This document shows positions 8,076-14,783 of a stretch of DNA of 16,327 bases, one piece after another; the stretch's first letter is position 1, and each line of letters opens with the position of its first letter. The translations under genes were made by a program, and so were the position numbers. The notes under the pieces are model-generated. The model did no database searches. It was not told the origin of the DNA and saw only the letters and a program-made list of their open reading frames with translations. Origin of the DNA: CAINVV01 sp964506325. GTDB taxonomy: Bacteria; Bacteroidota; Bacteroidia; Bacteroidales; Prolixibacteraceae. The stretch covers positions 1 through 16,327 of the forward strand of contig CAZDLO010000079.1 in assembly GCA_964506325.1 (NCBI GenBank), read 5' to 3'.

Positions 8076-8228
8076 GAGGGTGTCCCAATGGTTCAATTTA
8101 ACCGCAAAGGTCGCAAAGAAGGCGCAAAGATTACAGAGTTAAAATATTGATTGTTAATTACTTTGCGACCTTTGTGAAATTACCTGGCGGACTCTGCGGT
8201 TTAGTATTGTTACTTTTGAGACACCCTC
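8076..8228. mobile_element. MITE-like nested inverted repeat between convergent operons
   Basis: The outer arms are GAGGGTGTC (8076-8084) and GACACCCTC (8220-8228). Inside are AACCGCA (8100-8106) with TGCGGTT (8195-8201), and a perfect 14-bp pair, CAAAGGTCGCAAAG (8105-8118) with CTTTGCGACCTTTG (8161-8174). It encodes no protein. The size (153 bp), terminal inverted repeats and full-length folding suggest a miniature non-autonomous element. The terminal sequence resembles ends I associate with some insertion sequences, but I cannot name a family. No clear target-site duplication is visible. It could also act as a two-way transcription barrier between the converging operons. Confidence 0.55.
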
Positions 8229-8260
8229 ATTGTACTTACCACCCGTTCACCACCGGCTTG

Positions 8261-9298
8261 CTAAAATACGATTTTGGCCCCGGCGATTCCCTTCCATTTG
8301 TTGTATTCGTCGGCAATGATCTGGTAATGGCGCAGGTGGATCCTTCCCTCCGCACTGGTGTTGTTCATGAGGCTGCCGGTGGTGAAGGCCTTGCAGTTGT
8401 AAACTGATGCCGGCAGGGGATTGCCGTTGTAGGTAAGGGTCATGTATTCGTCGGGCAGGCCGATCATGTGGCCGAATTCATGGACGACGGCTGTCTCGTC
8501 GTCGGCTCCCCACTGGCCCATGTGCGGTGTACCGACCTGGCTGCCCGAGACGATTACCGGGGCTTTCTCCTCCCATTGACTCACACCGGTTTTGACGAAC
8601 TTCGGATGGGCGGGCAGGGCAGCAGGCTGGACCACAGTGACAACATAGGCGGGAGAGGCATAGGTGTCATCCTTCCATTCGATATCGAAGACAACAGCCA
8701 GCCGCTTCTGGTTGGGGATTCCCGATGTCGGTACGACCAGGAAGGCACGGTTGTTCCAGGAGCTGAGGATCTGGCGTTGCCAGCGTTCCTTGAAGGCACC
8801 GGTGATGGCGACTGCCGATACCAGTTTTACAATAACTTTTACCTGCAGGATGGTCGGCATCTCTGTGAGCCTGAACCTTACCTTCCACTCAAAATTTCTG
8901 ACGCCGACGCCATCGTTGTAATTCTGCGTCTGTTTTGCAACAAAGGATACATCGTGGAAATCGGATGCCGCCTTGGCCTGCCTTAAGGCCATGGCCTGGG
9001 CCAGTCCCTGGAGGTCGGGCTTCTTCGGGCCTGCCATCCCCGCCCAGTTGGGCCAGTTGGCCTGGACCCAGTCGAGGGCTTCCTTGTACTTGGCCGAGTC
9101 GGCAGGACTCTTGTGTTCGAGGGTGGTCCTGATCAGCCCAAACTGGGTGAGCTTCATGCTCTTGTTGTGTGTATCCGTTCTGAGGGCTTCGATAATTGGC
9201 CTCAAACAGCTGGATTTTTCGTTGAACGCGAAGATGTAACTGGTTCGCACATTCGCGGCTTTTCTGATAAATTCCTGAAGTACCTGCTCGTGTGTCAT
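8261..9298 (-). CDS. Zinc metallopeptidase, candidate T6SS effector
   Basis: The 345-residue product from ATG 9298 (MTHEQVLQEF) contains HEFGHMIGLPD (273-283), a zincin signature with H273, E274, H277 and D283 as zinc ligands and base, followed about 28 residues later by GSLMNN (308-313), a plausible Met-turn. This matches the extended HExxHxxGxxH/D metzincin-like layout. The rest (an N-terminal helical part and a beta-rich centre) is not recognised. It has no signal peptide or membrane segment, as expected of a T6SS-exported protein. It lies 34 bases beyond the MITE-like element, facing the PAAR gene and downstream of tssF. A toxin or other T6SS cargo role is inferred only from location. A 22-residue longer start at 9364 runs into repeat DNA and is rejected. 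No immunity gene is visible beside it. Confidence 0.72.
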   Translation of the reverse strand: MTHEQVLQEFIRKAANVRTSYIFAFNEKSSCLRPIIEALRTDTHNKSMKLTQFGLIRTTLEHKSPADSAKYKEALDWVQANWPNWAGMAGPKKPDLQGLAQAMALRQAKAASDFHDVSFVAKQTQNYNDGVGVRNFEWKVRFRLTEMPTILQVKVIVKLVSAVAITGAFKERWQRQILSSWNNRAFLVVPTSGIPNQKRLAVVFDIEWKDDTYASPAYVVTVVQPAALPAHPKFVKTGVSQWEEKAPVIVSGSQVGTPHMGQWGADDETAVVHEFGHMIGLPDEYMTLTYNGNPLPASVYNCKAFTTGSLMNNTSAEGRIHLRHYQIIADEYNKWKGIAGAKIVF

Positions 9299-9330
9299 GG
9301 GTTCTTTTTTTATGGTTAAGAAAGATGGTT

Positions 9331-9509
9331 GTGTCTTCGTGGAGGAAGGGGGCCACCAGGGCACTAAGTCACCAGGAAATTAAAATATATATCTGCGTTA
9401 CGTTGGGTCTTCGTGTCTTTGTAGCGGCAGGGCCACCAAGGCACCAGGTTACTAAGAATTAAAAATATATAACTGCGAGACTCTGTGTCTTCGTGTCTTT
9501 GTGGCGGGA
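9331..9509. repeat. Two 80-bp tandem repeats plus a partial unit
   Basis: The units are 9350-9429 and 9430-9509, each starting GGGCCACCA and ending in TCTTCGTGTCTTTGTrGCGG plus two bases, preceded by a partial unit at 9331-9349 (GTGTCTTCGTGGAGG). The centre of each unit is AT-rich (AATTAAAAATATAT). The units occupy the whole gap between the metallopeptidase start and the tssF stop. Similar TTCGTGTCTTTGTGGC-type sequences are common dispersed repeats in Bacteroidota intergenic DNA. No coding potential is supported. They may separate the metallopeptidase gene from the tss transcript. Confidence 0.75.
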
Positions 9510-9518
9510 AAGCCATTT

Positions 9519-11381
9519 CTATTTCTTTCCAACAACGAAGCACCTGAAAGGCAATGCATTAACGGATTGTTCTCTCAGCTTGACCAGCAGTTCTTTTTTC
9601 AGGAATTTCAGTTCTTCCCCGTCCATCTCCTCGCCTGATTTGCTCATCGTCAGGAAAATATCCATGGTCTGGATGAAACCGCAGTCGGTCGACTGACCAA
9701 TCTGCAGTCCTTTGGTGATTTCTGCTTTTTGCAGGTGGTGGCCAAAATGATCGAAACAGAGCGCCCTGATGTCTTCGGAAGTGACCACCCTGCCATGCGA
9801 GAGCAAGGCTTTCCGGTAGGCATTGACCCGCTGTTCGGTATCGAGGCTTTCCCTTCCGCCGGCAGATGGTGTTACCAGGATGACCGATTCGGGAAACAGG
9901 TCGCTGCCATCGTAGATAACAGGTTTTTCACCGCTTTTTATGCTGTTGGCAGCTTTCCCGTTGGTGGTCCAGAATTCCACGAAGAGGGTCTCGTCGGCGG
10001 GGTGCGCCTTCAGCAAAAGGTAGGAAATATCCTCCTTCACCAGGTTGCTCTCCCTGAGGCGGTTCTCCAGCCTGGCGATGGTCTGGTTGAGTTCCTTCAG
10101 GTTGGAGGCAATCATGTCGGCCCCCAGGATGGCGAAGGCTGCAGTTTCGTCGCGGAGCAGTTCGAGCAGGTAATTTACGATTTCGGCGGCATTGCGCGAG
10201 TCGAACCGTCCGACACCCCCCTGCCTGAGGATGTAGGTTCCATTTTCCACCTCGTTGATGCCGGAGAACGATTTTTCGGTATAGGATTTCCCGTTGCTGC
10301 TGGTCACCCTTTTCATATCGAGGAATATCTCTTTGGTAACCAGTGGGATGATGTTGATGTATTCCCGGCAGGATTGGGTAAACTCATTCAGGTGCCGGTT
10401 GAAAACCGGGAAGCAGTTGATGGAACAGAATAGGTCGTCGAAAACCTCTGGCGGCATCACCTGTGGAAATTCAACCCTTATCCAGGCAATGTTGCGCTCC
10501 AGTTTCTCCAGGTCACTCGCGGAAAAAAGCTCGTCGAACTGTGGCGGATATTTTACATCCGGTACGGGTTTTACCGGGTTTTGTTCGTCCGAAACGAGGG
10601 TCAGGAAATTCCTTTTGTAGAAAAGGTTTACGTGGTTGCATACCTTGGTGGTAACATCCAGCTCCCTTTTCAGGAGCATCTCAAGACCATTTTCTTCCTG
10701 CCGCTCTTCATGGCCCTGTCCCCTGGTGAATTTCACGGGGCGGGAGTTAACCGACCACCGTCCTTTGGCCAGCGATTCGTAGAAACTCTCCTCGAAGGTT
10801 TCATTGTGCAGGTTGAAACAGAGTGTCAGTCCCTCCAGCGAATCAATGCCTGCGTCCAATTCCAGTCCCAGCCAGATTTCGGAGGTTCCAGCAGCTTTCC
10901 CTGATCGGGTCACGGCCACCATTTCCTTGTATAGCTCAGACTGGAAGGCGAACATCCTGGACCCTGCCAGCATGTATTTCAGCTGGCCGTTGAAGAGCCG
11001 GTAATGACCGGTCGGAGTAAAATATACAGGTTTTTCTTCCGTGGCATGTTCACCCGGAATGATGAATTTCTTGTTCACGTAAAACTGGTAACGCGGATCG
11101 ATCGTAAAGACCGGATCGGCCGGCCTGGCGCGCATCAGGGCATGGGCGGGCAACGGGCCTGTCAGCGGTTCGGGGGTAAGCAGTCCGACCAGTTTCTCCA
11201 GCAACCTGGCCTCGGTGGTGTCTATCTCAGCGGATAATTTGGCCAGCTCCCCGGAGAGCGCGCCCAGGATCATTCCCACCAGCGGGTCGAAAGAACTTTC
11301 CGCCTGTGTATCCTGAAAGCCCCATAGTTTTGAGGCATTCTTAATCATCCTGCTTCTTATTTTTTCTTTGCTTTCCTGCAT
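9519..11381 (-). CDS. tssF: T6SS baseplate protein TssF
   Basis: TssF is the large wedge subunit of the T6SS baseplate, forming a complex with TssG, TssE and TssK under the VgrG hub. The product from ATG 11381 (MQESKEKIRSRMIKNA) is 620 residues. The TssF hallmark is seen near the N-terminus: FDPLVGMILGALSGELAKL, then EARLLEKLVGLLTPEPLTGPLPAHALMRARP. The C-terminal region (VNAYRKALLSHGRVVTSEDIRALC) fits a gp6/J-like fold. A 20-residue longer frame starts at 11441 but would overlap tssE by 56 bases. The 11381 start leaves 4 bases after the tssE stop, so the two are translationally close. This is the last core gene of the minus block. Confidence 0.92.
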   Translation of the reverse strand: MQESKEKIRSRMIKNASKLWGFQDTQAESSFDPLVGMILGALSGELAKLSAEIDTTEARLLEKLVGLLTPEPLTGPLPAHALMRARPADPVFTIDPRYQFYVNKKFIIPGEHATEEKPVYFTPTGHYRLFNGQLKYMLAGSRMFAFQSELYKEMVAVTRSGKAAGTSEIWLGLELDAGIDSLEGLTLCFNLHNETFEESFYESLAKGRWSVNSRPVKFTRGQGHEERQEENGLEMLLKRELDVTTKVCNHVNLFYKRNFLTLVSDEQNPVKPVPDVKYPPQFDELFSASDLEKLERNIAWIRVEFPQVMPPEVFDDLFCSINCFPVFNRHLNEFTQSCREYINIIPLVTKEIFLDMKRVTSSNGKSYTEKSFSGINEVENGTYILRQGGVGRFDSRNAAEIVNYLLELLRDETAAFAILGADMIASNLKELNQTIARLENRLRESNLVKEDISYLLLKAHPADETLFVEFWTTNGKAANSIKSGEKPVIYDGSDLFPESVILVTPSAGGRESLDTEQRVNAYRKALLSHGRVVTSEDIRALCFDHFGHHLQKAEITKGLQIGQSTDCGFIQTMDIFLTMSKSGEEMDGEELKFLKKELLVKLREQSVNALPFRCFVVGKK

Positions 11382-11385
11382 GGCA

Positions 11386-11814
11386 TCAATCGTATGATAG
11401 TGGTCCGATAAAGAACTGGTCGGAATAGCTGAATACCTCATTGGTCATGGACAGGGTGGCATCCACCCTCAGCCTGATCCGGCTTTTTATTCTTCGCTGG
11501 GTCATCCGGTAATCAATCTGGTCGATCTGGACTCCCACCCTGACATTGGCTAACCTGGGTTCCTGTTTTTCGATGGTTTCCTGGATGGAGCTCCTGAGTT
11601 TCTCCCTGTATATCTGTGAGTTGGATATGTTTTCAAAGTCATGCTCCCAGATTTCACAGCCAAATTCCGGGTCGTGGGAGTAATCGCCAAAGTTGGTTAC
11701 AACGATCAGGTGAATGAGGGCGGCCACTGACTCGGGAAGGGAACATTTGGGGTGTTCCGACTTTGTCATCAGCTTGCCGGCGTTAAAGGGCAATTTGTAA
11801 TAATCTGTTATCAT
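11386..11814 (-). CDS. tssE: T6SS baseplate protein TssE (gp25-like)
   Basis: TssE is the small gp25-like baseplate subunit that nucleates sheath assembly. The 142-residue product has the family pattern: an N-terminal LPESVAALIHLIVVTNFGDYSHDPEFGCEIWE region, then IQETIEKQEPRLANVRV with the conserved EPRL core at 85-88, and C-terminal beta strands. It starts 18 bases after the tssG stop and ends 4 bases before tssF, so G-E-F form one tight unit. All expected motifs are present and there is no sign of damage. Confidence 0.93.
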   Translation of the reverse strand: MITDYYKLPFNAGKLMTKSEHPKCSLPESVAALIHLIVVTNFGDYSHDPEFGCEIWEHDFENISNSQIYREKLRSSIQETIEKQEPRLANVRVGVQIDQIDYRMTQRRIKSRIRLRVDATLSMTNEVFSYSDQFFIGPLSYD

Positions 11815-11832
11815 TCAACCTGTATAATTTCG

Positions 11833-12780
11833 TTAAATTGCTGTTTTATAGCCAAGTACAGCACCTTCGCCATGAGGTTCAAGGGTAAATCCCATCTCCT
11901 CAGGGGCGACGAAAACGTGAACGCTTACCTCTGTTTCGGCCGGGATGAAATAGCCGAAGAAACATTGGAGGAATTTTGATGCCGGGCCATTCTCCAGGTA
12001 GTCGTTGATGCCTGAATTCCTGAGCGGACCGATGTCGAACCGCATGGTATACCCCAGGTCTGTAAATTCGCTTCCGCAGATAAAATCGACCCCAAGCATG
12101 GCATATCCCAGCCGTGTAGAGACATCGCCGGTAACATTTTTGCGGTTTGCCTTCACCGGAACGCAATTTTTCTGCAGGGTGGCTGTTACATTTTCCCGTA
12201 GGATGGCAGACAGGCAATTTTCTGTCAGGCCGGTGTTTCCAGCTATTTTGTGCGAAATATGCATGAATTTCACCATCTGGGAGAGGTAGCGATGGTCGGG
12301 CGACTGGTCGAGCCTCCAGAAGCCTGCCGAAAAGTCGTCGGCAAGATTCTCGCTGAAACGGTTCAGAATCCTTCTCTCTTCCAGCTCAAGGCTGACCCTT
12401 TGGGCGAAGATTTCATTTTCGAAGGGGAGGAAAAATTTTCGTGCGACCTTCTCCTCCTCCTTTATTATTTTCGATTCTTTGGAGATGTTTTTTGATCCGG
12501 TGTTTTGTTCCGAGTTCTGGTGGAAGAACCCTTCCGGCAGGTTGTCGTAGATGGCGTCACGGTTGAGGTTGACAGCCAGTATTTTGGTTCCGTTCTTCAG
12601 TTCAAGGTTTCCGGCAGAAGCGATGTCGCGGGAATACCGGCGCCTGAATGTGCCGGCCGGCACCACCACGAAATCATCATTTTCCAGTCCGTTCTGCACC
12701 AGGTCCGCAATGACAGCCTCGGCTTTGAGGTCAAAACTCAAATCCTTGATAGTCTGCGCTATGTTGGTGGAAGGCTTCAA
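11833..12780 (-). CDS. tssG: T6SS baseplate protein TssG, TTG start
   Basis: TssG forms the baseplate wedge with TssF and links it to TssK. The 315-residue frame has a Bacteroidota TssG-like N-terminus (IKDLSFDLKAEAVIADLVQNG), a middle part with FRRRYSRDI and later RFSENLADDF, and a C-terminal FIPAETEVSVHVFVAPEEMG region. There is no ATG near the 5' end. The frame opens with TTG at 12778-12780, five codons after an in-frame TAA (12793-12795), and the next internal ATG is far into the protein. The upstream bases belong to a dispersed repeat that abuts the gene, and an assembly gap lies 34 bases away. The start is therefore either TTG or was altered by the repeat. The body of the gene is intact. 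Confidence 0.88.
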   Translation of the reverse strand: MKPSTNIAQTIKDLSFDLKAEAVIADLVQNGLENDDFVVVPAGTFRRRYSRDIASAGNLELKNGTKILAVNLNRDAIYDNLPEGFFHQNSEQNTGSKNISKESKIIKEEEKVARKFFLPFENEIFAQRVSLELEERRILNRFSENLADDFSAGFWRLDQSPDHRYLSQMVKFMHISHKIAGNTGLTENCLSAILRENVTATLQKNCVPVKANRKNVTGDVSTRLGYAMLGVDFICGSEFTDLGYTMRFDIGPLRNSGINDYLENGPASKFLQCFFGYFIPAETEVSVHVFVAPEEMGFTLEPHGEGAVLGYKTAI

Positions 12781-12783
12781 GAG

Positions 12784-12814
12784 AGTTATGAATTATGAGT
12801 GATGAATTATGAGT
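12784..12814. repeat. Dispersed repeat, left flank of gap
   Basis: AGTTATGAATTATGAGT is followed by GATGAATTATGAGT, ending exactly at the first N. It belongs to the same family as 15954-16030 (same strand) and is the reverse complement of the family at 12917-12964, 16103-16140 and 16246-16278. It reaches to within 3 bases of the tssG start codon. Confidence 0.75.
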
Positions 12815-12914
12815 NNNNNNNNNNNNNNNNNNNNNNNNNNNNNNNNNNNNNNNNNNNNNNNNNNNNNNNNNNNNNNNNNNNNNNNNNNNNNNNNNNNNNN
12901 NNNNNNNNNNNNNN
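12815..12914. other. Assembly gap of 100 N
   Basis: Exactly 100 N bases occupy this interval, the usual placeholder for a gap of unknown length. Both edges are repeat sequence in opposite orientations, so the break probably comes from an unresolved inverted repeat. The flanking genes (TssO-like and tssG) run in the same direction and fit one T6SS operon, which supports the join. Missing genes inside the gap cannot be excluded. Confidence 0.95.
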
Positions 12915-12916
12915 CC

Positions 12917-12964
12917 CCACTCATAATTCCTAATTCATAACTCATAATTCATAACTCCTAATTT
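12917..12964. repeat. Dispersed repeat, right flank of gap
   Basis: ACTCATAATTCCTAATTCATAAC, CTCATAATTCATAAC and TCCTAAT units form inverted copies of the sequence on the other side of the gap. The repeat ends about 10 bases before the stop codon of the TssO-like gene, so it fills the space downstream of that gene. Confidence 0.75.
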
Positions 12965-12974
12965 CCTTCCGTTC

Positions 12975-13607
12975 TCACTGCATTCCCAGTTCTTCCATTT
13001 TCTTTTTCAGCTTCCTTTCGGACATGTCCAGTTCTTTGGCAGCATCCTTCCGGTTGCCGTTGTGTTTGGCCAGCACGGCATTGATCTGTTTGATCTGCAG
13101 TTCTTCTGCCGACATTTTTTTCGATCCGCCTCCGCCGCCGCCCTCTTCACCTTCGGCTTTTTCGGCTGCTTTTTTCAGTTCGGCTTTCAGTTCGTTGATG
13201 TTTTGGTTTTTAAGCACCAGGTTGCTGTAGCCTTCGATGATATGTTTGTACAGTTCGCTCCTTACCGAGTCTTTTTCCATCCTGCGGCCGATGTCTTCCA
13301 TATCGTTGAGGGTGGCCGACATCCTGTCGCTGATCCTTCCGCGTTTTACCTCGATAGTTTCCCCTGCGTATTGCTGGTAAAGCGACCGGGCAGAATCGGC
13401 CATCAACAGGAATTCATTGTCGTTTTTGAGGTTGTTTTGAATCTGTGCCTTTATCAGTTCAAATTCCCTGCTTGTGAGTGTCCGGTCCTTTTCCGGCATC
13501 TGGGAAGCGTAAAATATGGGTATGGTGATGACAAGCACTGTTAGTACAAACAACAACAGCATCTTGATAAAGGCTTCTGTTCTCTCTTTTTTATTGAGCG
13601 GATCCAT
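12975..13607 (-). CDS. tssO: TssO-like T6SS membrane protein with C-terminal Fis-like helix-turn-helix
   Basis: TssO is a membrane protein found in the Bacteroidota T6SS. This 210-residue product has a charged start (MDPLNKKERTEAF), one membrane segment (about 16-35), a helical region, a predicted coiled coil (about 135-153), a glycine linker (156-161) and a C-terminal segment INAVLAKHNGNRKDAAKELD (175-194) followed by MSERKLKKKMEELGM. That segment matches the Fis-type helix-turn-helix pattern, with GN, AA and a final recognition-like helix. The positive residues before the membrane segment suggest the N-terminus is cytoplasmic and the rest periplasmic, which would not suit DNA binding. The TssO name rests on position (next to tssK/tssN) and architecture, not on strong motif identity. 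It lies 32 bases after tssK. Confidence 0.7.
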   Translation of the reverse strand: MDPLNKKERTEAFIKMLLLFVLTVLVITIPIFYASQMPEKDRTLTSREFELIKAQIQNNLKNDNEFLLMADSARSLYQQYAGETIEVKRGRISDRMSATLNDMEDIGRRMEKDSVRSELYKHIIEGYSNLVLKNQNINELKAELKKAAEKAEGEEGGGGGGSKKMSAEELQIKQINAVLAKHNGNRKDAAKELDMSERKLKKKMEELGMQ

Positions 13608-13639
13608 ATTCGTTATTTTTGAGGTTTATATTGCGGTTT

Positions 13640-14257
13640 TCAATCCACCAGGAAGCTGTTCCCCGGTTTTTCCTTCTGCTCTTTGACAAAGATCTGCCGG
13701 TCTTTCTTTTTGCCGATAAAATCCAGGTTGCTGAGGGTGTGGAATATTTGTGACATGTTGTTGATAAAGGGTGCCAGTTTCTGGATGGAGCTGTTGATGT
13801 CATCGTGGTCGTAACTGAATTCGATGGCGTTGCTGAGAAGTTTCTCAAATTCGCCCTGTTTCAGGCTGCTCCAGTCCTGGATGTAGTTGTACAGCTCCTC
13901 CCTTTCGGCAGCCGGCTGCTTGTTGATGGCGTTGTTGATGGTGCGTGCCAGTGCTGCCATCTGTTCAAAAATATATACCGGCGGAAAATTCATGGCGATC
14001 TTCCTGAATTCGGCCATGTGCGCCCCCAGGAAGTTGAGCGTGGAATCCGACAAATCGGTGACGGTCTCGGCGATTGAGGTAACCTGTTTTTTTGTTTTTA
14101 TGCTGCGCAGGATATCCACGACATCGATTTCAATCTGGCCCAGGATGCGGAGGATCTGGGTGTGGTACTCGGCCAGTTTCGGGTGACTGTATATTGCGTG
14201 GCAGGCAGGGATGTAGCTGTCATCTATTTCGGGTTTGTCGTCGGTGAACAGGATCAT
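13640..14257 (-). CDS. tssK: TssK C-terminal part (downstream of in-frame stop)
   Basis: This 205-residue frame is the middle and C-terminal portion of TssK, the trimeric baseplate adaptor that docks the baseplate onto the membrane complex. YIPACHAIYSHPKLAEYH matches the start of the TssK helical region, followed by long helices and a short C-terminal domain. It is in the same frame as 14297-14782 and separated from it only by TAA and 13 open codons (KDSIAGPDSLIIG), so the two are one gene of 380 codons. The ATG at 14257 is probably an internal methionine rather than a natural start. If re-initiation occurs there, a separate half protein could be made. It ends 32 bases before the TssO-like gene. 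Confidence 0.82.
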   Translation of the reverse strand: MILFTDDKPEIDDSYIPACHAIYSHPKLAEYHTQILRILGQIEIDVVDILRSIKTKKQVTSIAETVTDLSDSTLNFLGAHMAEFRKIAMNFPPVYIFEQMAALARTINNAINKQPAAEREELYNYIQDWSSLKQGEFEKLLSNAIEFSYDHDDINSSIQKLAPFINNMSQIFHTLSNLDFIGKKKDRQIFVKEQKEKPGNSFLVD

Positions 14258-14296
14258 GCCAATGATCAGAGAATCCGGTCCGGCGATAGAATCCTT

Positions 14297-14299
14297 TTA
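14297..14299 (-). other. In-frame TAA interrupting tssK
   Basis: Codon 162 of the tssK frame reads TAA between CCG GAA and AAG GAT. The frame is open on both sides and homology continues, so one base substitution (for example from CAA, GAA or AAA) explains it. An indel would not keep the frame. It is either a real nonsense change, a sequence error, or a read-through site. Confidence 0.85.
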
Positions 14300-14782
14300 T
14301 TCCGGCGGGTGTACCGACAGGTGGTAACCCGGAACCACAAGCGGTAACCGGGGAGGCAGTTCGTCGGGGTTGGGTATTCCAAATGGGACCCTTTCAAAGA
14401 CATTGACAGTGAGGCATAGGAACAGTTCCCTGCCGGAGGAAGCCTTGCGGGGTACCATCAGGTCGGGCATCGCTGCCGACAACTCGCTGCCCGAATAATA
14501 TTCATCGCTGATCTCTATCCCGGAGCCCCCCCTGGTGACGGCATGGCAGTTTACCACCCTGACATGGACGAATCCCTGGTTGTCGATATCCATGCGGATG
14601 TTTACCGGGTTGCTGTTCTCTTCGGTCTGCAGCAGGAGTCCGTAGTTGAAGGGATTCAGGAAGGTGGAACAGATATTTCTGCCCTGGGCGGCCAGGTGGT
14701 TGTCGGTTGAAATAAAATGATCCTTGTTTACCTTCATCCCGTCAATCCAATTCACGGGATGGTATGTTCTTTTGTTGTCCAT
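14297..14782 (-). CDS. tssK: TssK N-terminal part (ends at in-frame stop)
   Basis: These 161 residues are the N-terminal shoulder domain of TssK, which contacts the TssF/TssG wedge. PVNWIDGMKVNKDHF (9-23) corresponds to the conserved W-x-x-GM-x-x-x-x-HF opening of the family. Beta strands follow, and LPLVVPGYHLSVHPPE precedes the stop. A whole Bacteroidota TssK should continue into the helical region found at 13640-14257. The stop falls at the predicted shoulder/neck boundary. The start at 14782 lies 1 base after the tssN stop, indicating tight co-transcription. As written, tssK is a pseudogene or a split gene. Confidence 0.85.
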   Translation of the reverse strand: MDNKRTYHPVNWIDGMKVNKDHFISTDNHLAAQGRNICSTFLNPFNYGLLLQTEENSNPVNIRMDIDNQGFVHVRVVNCHAVTRGGSGIEISDEYYSGSELSAAMPDLMVPRKASSGRELFLCLTVNVFERVPFGIPNPDELPPRLPLVVPGYHLSVHPPE

Positions 14783-14783
14783 C

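Noticed and set aside
8468..8986. Plus-strand frame opposite the metallopeptidase
   Set aside because: The minus strand carries a zinc-binding signature and a sensible start; the plus-strand product has no family features.
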